A stretch of 64,000 nucleotides of DNA from an uncultured Alistipes sp. (GTDB taxonomy: Bacteria; Bacteroidota; Bacteroidia; Bacteroidales; Rikenellaceae), in the NCBI GenBank assembly GCA_947623965.1, contig CANQIF010000010.1, forward strand, positions 1-64,000, written 5' to 3'. Made by a program: the position numbers and the translations under genes. Position 1 is the stretch's first letter, and each line of letters opens with the position of its first letter. Shown here in pieces: positions 8,163 to 17,063 of this stretch. Below the pieces are notes generated by a model. It was not told where the DNA came from. It made no database searches and was given only the letters and a program-made list of their open reading frames with translations.

Positions 8163-9130
8163 GTGCCACGGAAGAGGAAATTCAAAATTCAGGATTCAAA
8201 ATTCAGAATTACTCGCGGGGCGCGGCCTGCGGAGCGCACGCAAGTTCGGGTACGAACTGCGGGCCTCCGCCGGGCGGAGGCTGCGGCCCGCTGCGCCCGT
8301 TCGGGCGCACATTCTGAATTACGATATCGGGCTGCAGCTTGCGAAGCGCCTGCACGAGCGGCCCTGCGGACGCGAGCTGCGGGCCTTCGCCGCCGGGAGC
8401 GGCGGCCCGCTGCGGTTCCATTCGGAACCGCAAATTCATGATTCAAAATTAGGCAAGTCTTCCGGACACACTTTGGCATACATCCCGTGTCAGGCTGCGG
8501 CCCGCCGATGCCTGCGGCATCGATCCTGTCCGAAGCAAGCCCGCAGCCGAGCGGACGGGCCTGCGACGCAGAGGAGCAGCCCTCCGCCCGGGGGCGGCTG
8601 CGGGCTGCGGCAGCCTTTGCAAGGCTGCAATTAAAAATGAAAAAATGAAGAATTAAAAATGATCCCCGGGACGCAGCCTGCGGAGGGCGCGCACGACTGT
8701 TAAGGAGCAGCGGGCCTTCGCTTCCGGGAGGCTGCGGCTCCAGTCGAAGCCGCGAATTCAGAAAATTCAAGATTCAGAATTAAATGAATTTGCAGGGCAC
8801 GTTCGGGCTTACTCCCGGTTCGGGCTGCAGCCTGCGGAGGGCGCGCACGACTGTTAAGGAGCTGCGGGCCTCCGCCGCCCCCAGGCTGCGGCCCGCTGCG
8901 CCCGTTCGGGCGCAAATTCAGCATTCAAAATTAAACGGGGCTGCCGGGGCACAATTAGGCTTATTCCCGGTTCGGGCCGCGGCTTGCGAAGAGCACGCAC
9001 GAGCGATAAGCGAGCAGCGGGCCTTCGCGGGGCGAAGCTGCGGCCCGCTCGGTCCTGACGGACCGGGTCACACACCGTGTTATACATTCGGTATCTTGCG
9101 GCCCGCCAATCGCTGCGCGATTGATCCATT
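8163..9130 (+). repeat. GC-rich hairpin-repeat cluster 2
   Basis: About 1 kb without a gene, built from roughly seven repeat modules in one orientation. A typical module runs GGGCTGCAGCCTGCGGA, a spacer, GCGGGCCTCCGCC, GGAGGCTGCGGCCCGC, a perfect terminal hairpin, then AATTCAAAATTCA-type AT-rich sequence. Terminal stems in order: TGCGCCCG/CGGGCGCA (about 8290), TGCGGTTCC/GGAACCGCA (about 8411), CGATGCC/GGCATCG (about 8508), GCAGCCTT/AAGGCTGC (about 8612), GCGGCT/AGCCGC (about 8735), TGCGCCCG/CGGGCGCA again (about 8897), CGGTCC/GGACCG (about 9050), CAATCGC/GCGATTG (about 9108). Each differs but stays self-complementary. Confidence 0.85.
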
Positions 9131-9174
9131 GCAAAAAGCCCGCAGCCGAGCAAAGAAGCGGCATCGCCGCCGCC

Positions 9175-10431
9175 TCACCTCCCCGCAGCCGTTCCGGCGA
9201 GCGTCCGGGCGACGAGGGCCGGCGGGGCATCCTTGAGCAGGACCCGTTTGTCGGCGTCGAGAAGGTAGAACGACGGCACAGCGCGCAACACGTAGCGCCC
9301 CTCGGGGTAGCGGTCGCCGGCGGCGTAGCCGATGATCCAGCGGTCGGAGAGGGTCGGGAGCTTGCGGCGCCACGCCTCGGGGGTGCCGTCCACGCAGATC
9401 GCAGCGATCGCGAGGCGTCCCGCGGCGCACTGCGCGGCGATCGCGGGGTCGTGTTCGAGCCAGTCGATCTCGGCGGCGCACTGGGCGCATTCGGCATCGT
9501 AGAAGAAGAGCAGCAGGCGGTCGGCGCGCACGTCGTGCAGGGAGCCGGTCGAGCCGTCGGGACGGAGCCACGCGAAGTCGGGCGCGACCGTTCCGGGGCG
9601 GTTGAGGGCGATCTCGGCGAGCTGGGCGCGGGGGCGGATGCGGCAGGCGTCGTCGAGCCCCGGGGTAGCGAGCACAGCGCGGAGAAAGAGGGTGTAGGCC
9701 GCTTCGTCGAGCATGGGCGAATTGGGGTCGTAGAGGTATTTTTCGGCCAGACCGGTCAGCGAGAACCAAAGGTCCGAGGCGGGTTCGGCGCGGTCGAGGA
9801 GGTCGGCGACGGCGGGGAAGAGGGCCGTCGTGTCGGCATGGGGGAAGAGGGCGATCCAGTCGACGAACTGCTGCTCCATAAAGGCCTCGTCGCGGGTGCG
9901 GCGCGTGTCGCGGAAGTCGAGGGCATCCCAGAAGTGGGCGACGAGGTAGGCGGCGCGCTGGCGCGGATCGCGCAGCGCGGCGGGAATTTCGGGCAGCGGC
10001 AGTTCGTCGGGCTGCGCAGCGGAGCCCTCCGCAGCACCCGACGCACCGACACCCGAGCCGGCAGCGGCACCCGAGCCGGCAGCGGCACCCGCAGCACCCG
10101 AACCTACACCCGAAGCAACAACGACATCCGCCGCACCCCGGCCGACACTCGCGGCACCTTGGCCGGCTCCGGCACCACCCGACGCCGCACCCGCAGCACC
10201 CCGGCCGGCACCCGCGGCCCCCGAAACAGCTCCTGCACCATCACCGGCAGCACTCGAAAGAGCGGCCCCGACAACACCGGCATCCCCTCCCCTGCCGGCA
10301 GCGGAACCGGCAGCGGCGGCAGCCGGGGTTTCCGAAACGGAACCTACGGAGGCGGCGCGGCGGGCGGAACGGTTGCCGCAGGCGGTCAGGGCAACGGCGA
10401 GCAGCAGCAGGCACAGCGGCCGGCGGATCAT
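9175..10431 (-). CDS. Lipoprotein with DUF5106-like and thioredoxin-like domains and a long Ala/Gly/Ser linker
   Basis: 418 aa from MIRRPLC at 10431, chosen because it gives a clean lipoprotein signal with lipobox LTAC; the open frame starts 11 codons earlier. Residues about 25-140 are a low-complexity Ala/Gly/Ser linker with repeated GAAG/GAGA units. Next comes an all-helical region (about 145-280) resembling the DUF5106 module that precedes TlpA-like domains in Bacteroidales. The C-terminus is a thioredoxin-like fold with a CAQC redox motif and the cis-Pro region AVPSFYLLD. It is probably an anchored periplasmic thiol-disulfide protein. It lies downstream of the pilus genes on the same strand; a link to pilus assembly is only inference. 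Confidence 0.72.
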   Translation of the reverse strand: MIRRPLCLLLLAVALTACGNRSARRAASVGSVSETPAAAAAGSAAGRGGDAGVVGAALSSAAGDGAGAVSGAAGAGRGAAGAASGGAGAGQGAASVGRGAADVVVASGVGSGAAGAAAGSGAAAGSGVGASGAAEGSAAQPDELPLPEIPAALRDPRQRAAYLVAHFWDALDFRDTRRTRDEAFMEQQFVDWIALFPHADTTALFPAVADLLDRAEPASDLWFSLTGLAEKYLYDPNSPMLDEAAYTLFLRAVLATPGLDDACRIRPRAQLAEIALNRPGTVAPDFAWLRPDGSTGSLHDVRADRLLLFFYDAECAQCAAEIDWLEHDPAIAAQCAAGRLAIAAICVDGTPEAWRRKLPTLSDRWIIGYAAGDRYPEGRYVLRAVPSFYLLDADKRVLLKDAPPALVARTLAGTAAGR

Positions 10432-10523
10432 CGAGGCGGTCTGAAGATGAAAGAATGCATTCAAAGCGATATCCGGTTAGATTACAGATGCAAAGTTAAG
10501 CAAAACATCGCTTCCTTCAACAA

Positions 10524-13500
10524 TCAATCCACATCGCGCACGCAGCGGATTCGACGCCACGTACCCTGGTTTGAATCCGAAAAGTTATATTCATTCCCGT
10601 CATCCGCTGGTGTATTGGTCCAATAGTCCCAGTTCGGATTTATGCGATTGTTATATTGAATTCCGCAATAACGATAGGATATCGCCCCGGTAACATCTTT
10701 AGGCAACATATCGTACGTGCAAGTCAGCCATTTGGTCAATTGCCTTGTCGGTTCGGCGAATATCTGTACCGTTGCATCGCCATATTGGTGCAGGCGGCGC
10801 AGAATCGTGAGCTCCTTTTGCGTCGGAACGCGCCAGGTACCCTTGTCTGTTCCGCCCTCTTCTTCCGAGTACTGCCCGCAAAAGCCGTTTTCGCGCAGCG
10901 ACTTTGTCCATCGCTCCTCGGTCCAACCGGACAAATAATACCCCGACATCGAAAGACCTTGATTGGCATTCAAATCTTTACAATCATCCTTGGCATACTG
11001 GAATGCCTTGTAGGGTTGGTTGTAGTCGTCATTTATCGGATGCGGATCGATGCCGCGCCCTTCAACTTTGAACAGACGCAAAACGGTCGGATCGTAATAG
11101 GTCTGCGATACGATTCGATTATTCCGATCGTGCTGGTATGCCGGTTGTATGGGGTCCTCCTCCATCAACCGCTGCGGGACGCTTCCGAGATTGCGGATAC
11201 AGCGGATATTCCAACCCGTCAACCAACTTACATTAGGATTTATTCCTCTCGTTCCCAACGAACCACCCTCTTCGGCCCACACAAGAAAAGCATCGGAAGT
11301 AATATAATGGAAATAGGTATGATCATCGGACCGGATATACTCTTTCGGATTAAATCTGCCGACCGGCACCAACGGATCGGACAACGCTTTAGCACCGATC
11401 TGTATACGGAGGTATTTACCCGCCGTCGGCAGGTACCAACGGAGCTCGTTCGCATCGATCACGCCGTTGCCGTTGATATCGCGGTTGCGCGACATGCAGG
11501 CATAAAGTGCCTTATAATATTCTTCAGTTTGATTCGGATCATAATAGCCCCGGGTTAGACCGACATCGTCATTTCCCATAATATCTCCATTATTTGCTGG
11601 TTGCAACAGCGGAACGGGATAAAGCGTCGCAGGTCGCCAAAAATAGTCGGTCTCCGATAGGTTCCAAGTTCTCGACTTGCCGGATTCTTCAGGCCAGGGA
11701 TCAATGGCCGGCACATTTCCTGCTTTTTGAAAAGCGACCGTCTTCTTGGTTTCTATACCATTCTGAATAATCGTAATTTCCTTTTCTCCATAGGCAGCCA
11801 ACACGCTGTTCCATTGTTTACCGCCTTCCAACCGATTATACCACATGTTCCAGCGGCCGTTGTCGCGGTTCCAGAACTGAGCGGTACCATCCACATGCGG
11901 TTTTTCATCCGCCCACCGCAGGTTGAGGCCGTAGCTTTCGTTCGTATGCTCGGCGCCGAAAGCCGTACCGTCGCCGACGCCGGACTGGTCCGATATGTAG
12001 AACGTCTGGATCGACTGCTGTTCGATCCGGTATTTGGCATAGGCATGGCGGCTCTCGCCGTCGGGCGAGCTCCGCCGCCCCGAAATCGAGAGGTTGCAGA
12101 CGCGCGGACGCTCGTCGACATAGTTGTGCCAGCCGGTCTCCCTGTATTGGCCCGCCGCCAAGGCCGTACCGTTCGCATCCTCGGTGCTCCACATCTGCGA
12201 CCCGTCGGTATCGTAGTAGTAGACGTATTCGCGGGCGAAGCAGGTGAACCAATAGATTTCCTCCCCTTTTTCATTCGTCACCGGCTGGAAAAACGGCTTC
12301 TTCGTGTCGATATAATTCGCCTTGTAGTTTTTCAGATCCTCGAGGTAGAGCAGGTCGGGATCGTTCTCGGGGATGAAAAAGTGCGAACCATCCTCCGCGG
12401 CATTCTTGCTCTCTCCGTCCTTGAAGAGGCGCAGGGAGCTCTTGTCGCGCGTCGCCTTGAAGCAGATCCAGCTGTAGAACTGCGAGAGATAGTAATACCG
12501 ATTCTTGTCGGTCGTTTTCAGATTCTGCAAATTTGCATACGTATAGGTATCGGCGCGCCCCGCCGCCGAATCCTCGTCGTCGACGATGGCGATCTCATTG
12601 CCGTTGAAATAGGCCATCAGGCTGTACGAAAGGGCCTCGAGTTCCGATACGGTGAAGCCGACATTGAAGACGCAGTAGTGGGCGTCGAGGTCGATCCGGG
12701 TCTCGGAGGTGTCGACGACGGTCCCCTCGGCGCCGGGCTGGTTCTCCGTGCCGTCCTGAACCTCTACGACGATGCTTTCGAGGCCGTTGACCGTGACGTT
12801 GTAGGTATACTCCGTGTTGCGGCGGCAGTTGAAGTCGAGCGACTTCGCCGCCTCGTCGTTCCCGCCCTCGCAATAGCCGAGGTGGACGACATAGGTCACG
12901 TCGCCCGTGCGGGTGTACGTATTCCCCTCGCCGTCCGTCACCGGGTAGGAGACCGTGGCGTTGATCTCGACGAAGGAGGCGAAGTTGTTCACATTGGCGT
13001 TCGGGCCGCCCTTGTCGGCCATGGTGACCGGCGGGGTATCGTCAGCGCACAGCATTTTGTAGAGGCCCGTATTGGTCTCCTTGACGGTGCCGTCGTGCAT
13101 GCGGGTCGCGGCGGAGGGGGTGTCGGAGGCGCCGGCGACCGGCTCCTTGTACTCCCGTTCGCGGTCGTCATAGACCGTGCCGTAGGTGGTCGTTTCGCCG
13201 TTCGCGGTTTCCGTCCAGGTATGGCCCGTGTGCTTGTTCTCGAACTGGTAGAACGAGAAATTATAGGTAGTCTCCGCATCGGCGCCGGTGTCGGCGCGGG
13301 TCGAATAGGTGGTGATGGAGGTGGAGCGGAGGGCGTCGATGTAGTTGTGCTCGTAGACGTTCGCGGTCGAGCTCTCCAGCGGCTTGAAATCGGGCGTGAA
13401 CCTGCCGAAGATATACTGCTCCTCGTCGGCGGCGTTCGTCTCCCGCTCGTAAAGGTAGCAGAGTATGGGCTTGTAATGCACGCGCCAGCTGTTGACCTTG

Positions 13501-14255
13501 ACGGAGACCTGCTTTTCCGTGTTCCCCGTGACGGAAAACTTCACGTGCGAAAGGACGCGGCGGAGGTGGATGGAGCCCTTATCCTTCAGGTCGTTATCGT
13601 TGGGCGAGAGTGAATAGGTGTTTTTATTCGAGGCGATCCAATCCGCGCCGGAGGGGTGCGAGTCGGTCTTGGGAACGAAGACGCCCGACATGAGGAAGGG
13701 GGCGCCGCCGTCGGAGAGGTCGCGGGCATCGTTGGGCAGTACGACGATCGAGCAGAACTCGTCCCAGGTCGATACGGCGGCGAGCAGGTCCCGCATCTTC
13801 CAGCGCAGGAGCGATTCATCCGCCGCTCCGAGCCCGGCCGCCTCGTTCGCCTTTTCCTGGAGCGTCTCGTTGCCCGTGATGCCGTAGTAGTAGGTGTAGT
13901 TGGCCACGGCGACGATCCGGCTTTCGCCCGATTTGGTCTCGATTTTCCCGATCGGGTTCGGGTTGCTCGTTTCTTCGTTGTCGGAGCTGACATCGAAGAA
14001 ATCCGAGCCGGTCATTTGACCGGTGTACGCATTGAAGATGCCGACCCAGACGCCCTCGACTTTCGAGGGGCTCGTCTCGGCGCGGGAGAGGACATCCATA
14101 TCGGGGGCGCTCCACGAGAGCGTGACCGTGGCGGGGCGCCCCTCGCCGTCGAAGGGGAGCAGCTCCTCGGGGTCGCGGGTGCAGCCGCCGAGCAAAAGCA
14201 GCACCGAGAGGGCGCCGCAAAGCAGACGATGCGGTATAGGAAGCGAACTAATCAT
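10524..14255 (-). CDS. Large type V pilus tip-type lipoprotein (DUF4906-like)
   Basis: 1243-aa lipoprotein with lipobox LGGC near residue 25. The N-terminal 500 residues carry fimbrillin-like features (ATVTLSWSAPDMD, VWVGIFNAYTG, LRRVLSHVKFSVTGN) and resemble the DUF4906 proteins found in Bacteroidales fimbrial loci. The C-terminal third has Trp/Tyr/Asn-rich segments (ELRWYLPTAGKYLRIQ, GTWRVPTQKELTIL, WTNTPADDGNEYNFSD) and ends RCVRDVD, a pattern of surface lectin- or FISUMP-like domains. Size and terminal position in the locus suggest the adhesive tip subunit. A 421-bp repeat-filled gap separates it from the next pilus gene upstream. Confidence 0.75.
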   Translation of the reverse strand: MISSLPIPHRLLCGALSVLLLLGGCTRDPEELLPFDGEGRPATVTLSWSAPDMDVLSRAETSPSKVEGVWVGIFNAYTGQMTGSDFFDVSSDNEETSNPNPIGKIETKSGESRIVAVANYTYYYGITGNETLQEKANEAAGLGAADESLLRWKMRDLLAAVSTWDEFCSIVVLPNDARDLSDGGAPFLMSGVFVPKTDSHPSGADWIASNKNTYSLSPNDNDLKDKGSIHLRRVLSHVKFSVTGNTEKQVSVKVNSWRVHYKPILCYLYERETNAADEEQYIFGRFTPDFKPLESSTANVYEHNYIDALRSTSITTYSTRADTGADAETTYNFSFYQFENKHTGHTWTETANGETTTYGTVYDDREREYKEPVAGASDTPSAATRMHDGTVKETNTGLYKMLCADDTPPVTMADKGGPNANVNNFASFVEINATVSYPVTDGEGNTYTRTGDVTYVVHLGYCEGGNDEAAKSLDFNCRRNTEYTYNVTVNGLESIVVEVQDGTENQPGAEGTVVDTSETRIDLDAHYCVFNVGFTVSELEALSYSLMAYFNGNEIAIVDDEDSAAGRADTYTYANLQNLKTTDKNRYYYLSQFYSWICFKATRDKSSLRLFKDGESKNAAEDGSHFFIPENDPDLLYLEDLKNYKANYIDTKKPFFQPVTNEKGEEIYWFTCFAREYVYYYDTDGSQMWSTEDANGTALAAGQYRETGWHNYVDERPRVCNLSISGRRSSPDGESRHAYAKYRIEQQSIQTFYISDQSGVGDGTAFGAEHTNESYGLNLRWADEKPHVDGTAQFWNRDNGRWNMWYNRLEGGKQWNSVLAAYGEKEITIIQNGIETKKTVAFQKAGNVPAIDPWPEESGKSRTWNLSETDYFWRPATLYPVPLLQPANNGDIMGNDDVGLTRGYYDPNQTEEYYKALYACMSRNRDINGNGVIDANELRWYLPTAGKYLRIQIGAKALSDPLVPVGRFNPKEYIRSDDHTYFHYITSDAFLVWAEEGGSLGTRGINPNVSWLTGWNIRCIRNLGSVPQRLMEEDPIQPAYQHDRNNRIVSQTYYDPTVLRLFKVEGRGIDPHPINDDYNQPYKAFQYAKDDCKDLNANQGLSMSGYYLSGWTEERWTKSLRENGFCGQYSEEEGGTDKGTWRVPTQKELTILRRLHQYGDATVQIFAEPTRQLTKWLTCTYDMLPKDVTGAISYRYCGIQYNNRINPNWDYWTNTPADDGNEYNFSDSNQGTWRRIRCVRDVD

Positions 14256-14370
14256 AACAAATTACAAACTAAATCTCTAAGCCATCGGATCGTGCCCTGC
14301 ACAGCGGGCATACGGTTCCTGCGGCTTCTGCGAGCCCCCACGGCCCCACGGGTCACGCGGCCTTACAGCC

Positions 14371-14560
14371 GGCTCTGCGACCGGCGGCCACGGGCCGCAC
14401 GGGCCCACGGCTCTACAAGCGGCGGCTACGGGCCACACGGCCCCACGGCTCAACAAGCGGCGGCTACGGGCTACACGGCCCCACGGCTCAACAAGCGGCG
14501 GCTACGGGCTACACGGCCCCACGGCTCTGCGACCGGCGGCCACGGGCCGCACGGGCCCAC
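14371..14560 (+). repeat. Five 38-bp tandem repeats
   Basis: Units start at 14371, 14409, 14447, 14485 and 14523. Units 3 and 4 are identical, units 1 and 5 are identical, and unit 2 is intermediate. Each begins GGCTC and contains GGCGGC(C/T)ACGGGC. Degenerate copies extend to both sides. Confidence 0.92.
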
Positions 14561-14626
14561 GGTTCTGCGGCTGCCACGGCTGCCATGCCCCTGCGGGCAC
14601 ACGGATCGGCGGTCCGAAGCCGGCAG

Positions 14627-14661
14627 CCCACTGCCCACTGCCTACTGCCTACTGCCCACTG
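14627..14661 (+). repeat. Five 7-bp tandem repeats
   Basis: Heptamers CCCACTG, CCCACTG, CCTACTG, CCTACTG, CCCACTG lie directly after the stop codon of the upstream minus-strand pilus gene. Being outside codons, length changes would not shift a reading frame. Confidence 0.9.
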
Positions 14662-14676
14662 CCGGCCGGCGGCGCG

Positions 14677-15960
14677 CTAATCGAATTCGATCTCCGCGCT
14701 GCCCGTCTCCCACTTGCAGACTGCGTAGTACACCGAGGGCTGCATGCTGTCGTTCACCGTGACCGTAAAGCGGTAGATATGATTGCGGACCAGCGGATAC
14801 GCCGATTGCGTCGGATGCGACGCGCCGGGCAGGTAATTGGCGAAAAAGATGTTGGGATTCGAATTGCTCTCGTCCGGCTCTATTTTTTCGCTGTCTTTTC
14901 GCTGGTAGTGAAGCACGATACCGAAGGCGGCAGGGTCCGTGGGAAGGGCGTATTCGGGCAGGTAGCAGCGGTAGAGCTCGACCGGCTTGCCTTCGGTATT
15001 CGTGGCCCCATCGATCTTGGCGAAATGGCGCTGCATCACGGCGTTCTCGGCGTCCCCGGAGGTGCATGCATTGAGCCACCCGTCGGAGGCGTCGTGGGAA
15101 GTCGTCTGCCCCGGGTCTTTCGGCGCGAGGGAATAGGCGTCGTTCCCGGTGGGGAATACCACTCGCAGATTGTTGAGCGTGTGCTCGGAGACCCAGACCA
15201 CCTCGACTCTGGCCAAGGCCCGCAGCAGGTTGATCTCGCCCAGATCGGTCTGCACCTCGGGACGGAACGCCGCCGCCGTGTAGCGCCGGCAGCCGTACAT
15301 CGGCAGGCCGTCGGGCAGCAGATCGCCGGCGGAGACGAAACCCGACGAGGCGGTTGCTTTTTTGTCCCATTTGCGCGCCGCGGCATTCACGGCGGAGAGG
15401 CGCAGATCGGGTTGCGTCGTATCGAGGCCCTCGGCGACGTTGGCCAGCACCACGAAGCGGAAGCCGCCGGCGCACTTTTTCGCCACGTCGGCCGACAGCT
15501 CGCCCTCGACATACCACGAGGTGTCGATCCCTTCGGTCCCGGTCCCGATCACCTCCCCGGCGGCGTCAGTGCCGGTGCCGGTTCCGCTTGTACCCGTTCC
15601 GCCGGTGCTGCCGGTGCCGCCCGAGCCCGTGCCGGGACCCGTGCCGACGGGGGAGACGCTCGTCGGCGTGAACTCGGCGATGAACTTCGAATCGCCGGCA
15701 TTCCCGGCGTTGTCGAAGAGGTAGAAATGAAGCTTATCCTTGTACAGCGCATACTCCGCCTCGGTGCCCTGATTGAAACCGTGGCCGTCCCCCGCCTCGG
15801 CGCGGGCCGAGATGGTGAAGCCGACCTGCACGGGGGTGTCCGGCCCCGAGGGGCCGTCGCCGCCGTCGTCGGTGCAGGCCGCCGCCCCCAGCGCGAGGCC
15901 GAGGAGCGGGAGCGCCGCGAACAGCGCCGGCAGGATTCCGTATCGTTTCAGTTCGAACAT
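14677..15960 (-). CDS. Mfa-like fimbrial accessory/tip lipoprotein
   Basis: 427 aa from ATG at 15960 (MFELKRYG); the frame continues to a TTG at 15975, but the ATG gives the better signal peptide. The lipobox AAAC is followed by TDDGGD. Residues about 30-70 resemble fimbrillin N-termini (VQVGFTISARAEAGDG, LHFYLFDNAG). A Gly/Thr linker follows at about 90-125. Then come LLRALARVEVVW and LYRCYLPEYAL, the conserved core of Mfa-like proteins, and a C-terminal NHIYRFTVTVNDS strand typical of fimbrillin-fold subunits. It follows the Mfa2-like anchor gene by 11 bp and is probably a FimC/D/E- or Mfa3-type accessory subunit. Confidence 0.75.
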   Translation of the reverse strand: MFELKRYGILPALFAALPLLGLALGAAACTDDGGDGPSGPDTPVQVGFTISARAEAGDGHGFNQGTEAEYALYKDKLHFYLFDNAGNAGDSKFIAEFTPTSVSPVGTGPGTGSGGTGSTGGTGTSGTGTGTDAAGEVIGTGTEGIDTSWYVEGELSADVAKKCAGGFRFVVLANVAEGLDTTQPDLRLSAVNAAARKWDKKATASSGFVSAGDLLPDGLPMYGCRRYTAAAFRPEVQTDLGEINLLRALARVEVVWVSEHTLNNLRVVFPTGNDAYSLAPKDPGQTTSHDASDGWLNACTSGDAENAVMQRHFAKIDGATNTEGKPVELYRCYLPEYALPTDPAAFGIVLHYQRKDSEKIEPDESNSNPNIFFANYLPGASHPTQSAYPLVRNHIYRFTVTVNDSMQPSVYYAVCKWETGSAEIEFD

Positions 15961-15971
15961 GGCAAAGCGGG

Positions 15972-17054
15972 TCAAAGGTCGACGTCCTGCGGCACGACGC
16001 GCCAGTCGTTGATATAAATATACGTATCGATCCAGCGGCCGCCGCTGTCGAGGAAGAAGGTGAGGGCGTAATCGTCCTGGCGGTCGAGATACTCCTGGGC
16101 GTCCATTTCGCGGTTGTAATACCCCTTGACGAAGAGGAGGTATTTGACGAGCTGCAGCGAAAAGACCGTTTTGCCCGTCTCGCGGACCTTCACCGTGAGA
16201 TAGGGGTTGTGGCCCTCCTTCACGAGGCGGCCGATGGTGAATTCGGCGAGCGCCACGCCCACCGAGATCGAGCCGTCGGCGCGCGGGGCCGCCGCAGCCG
16301 GGGTCCCGGCAGCCGGAAGATCATCGTAGATATCCTCCTCGGGGCCGAGATCGGCGAAGCCCGTCGCGACATGCCAGGCGGGATAGACGAGCCGCTCGTC
16401 GGGCAGCAGGGAGTTGTCCCACTCCATCCGGCCGTTGTCGTCGGTGATTTCGAAGATGAAGTCGTCCTCGGCGATCGGCTCCCCGCCCTGCTGGTTGAGC
16501 ACGACGCGGATGCTGTTCGTGTTCTTCTTGAGCGGCAGGTCGATGACGTGCACGCCCTCCTCTTCGGGGAAGTGCTGCGCCTCGACATAGCCGTGGTACA
16601 GGGGTTTCAGGCCGCCGTCGGGATCGACCGCGGCGCGGCCGGCGGCATCGCGCGTGCGCGTCATCGTGCAGCGCAGCGCCTCCTTCGTGTCGGCCGCGGG
16701 AACCGAGAACGAGAGCCCGCCGTCGGTCAGTCCTTCGCCGCACCAGGCCAGCAGATCGTAGTCGCCCGGGGCGAGTTCAACCGGCATGAGGTAGCCCTCC
16801 TCTCCGAGTTCCGCACCCGAAGCGCTCTGCTGCAGGACGAGTTTGCCGCTGCGGTCGAAGACATAGAGGGTCACCGCCTTGACCTCGTGGGCGAAGGCAT
16901 CGGCGAACTTCATGTTCCAGTCGTAGCGGAAGCGGATGCGGTAGTAGGCCGTGCAGTCGCCCTCGCCGTCGTAAATCGCGCCTTGGCAGGCGGTCATCGC
17001 AGCGAGTGCGACGACCGCCCACAACGGACGCAGAAGAAATGCCGGCAGTTTCAT
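15972..17054 (-). CDS. Mfa2/FimB family fimbrial anchor lipoprotein
   Basis: 360-aa lipoprotein with lipobox MTAC and mature start QGAIYDGEGDC. The segments YYRIRFRYDWNMKFADAF, VTLYVFDRSGKLVL and LAPGDYDLLAWCGEG are hallmarks of the Mfa2/FimB (DUF1812) family. That family anchors the type V pilus in the outer membrane and limits its length. The second half has PLKKNTNSIRVVLNQQGG and a C-terminal LDSGGRWIDTYIYINDWRVV. The gene follows the fimbrillin gene by 9 bp, as in classical mfa1-mfa2 and fimA-fimB pairs. Confidence 0.88.
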   Translation of the reverse strand: MKLPAFLLRPLWAVVALAAMTACQGAIYDGEGDCTAYYRIRFRYDWNMKFADAFAHEVKAVTLYVFDRSGKLVLQQSASGAELGEEGYLMPVELAPGDYDLLAWCGEGLTDGGLSFSVPAADTKEALRCTMTRTRDAAGRAAVDPDGGLKPLYHGYVEAQHFPEEEGVHVIDLPLKKNTNSIRVVLNQQGGEPIAEDDFIFEITDDNGRMEWDNSLLPDERLVYPAWHVATGFADLGPEEDIYDDLPAAGTPAAAAPRADGSISVGVALAEFTIGRLVKEGHNPYLTVKVRETGKTVFSLQLVKYLLFVKGYYNREMDAQEYLDRQDDYALTFFLDSGGRWIDTYIYINDWRVVPQDVDL

Positions 17055-17063
17055 CGGTTCGGA

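Larger units (their letters stand above)
14256..14676. other. Repeat-filled intergenic gap inside the pilus locus
   Basis: 421 bp without a gene between the large tip gene and the preceding tip-type gene. It is almost entirely tandem repeats (38-bp units at 14371-14560, 7-bp units at 14627-14661, with degenerate copies on both sides). No clear promoter box was seen. Confidence 0.7.

Noticed and set aside
8189..8924. Minus- and plus-strand open frames inside the hairpin-repeat cluster
   Set aside because: They read through the repeats, change frame between modules, and their Arg/Pro/Gly-rich products recur with the repeats.
11727..13613. A 628-codon plus-strand open frame opposite the large pilus tip gene
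   Set aside because: The minus-strand frame has a signal peptide and fimbrial motifs; the plus frame has none.
14371..14560. CRISPR array or coding repeats
   Set aside because: 38-bp units abut directly without spacers, and no open frame with protein features spans them.
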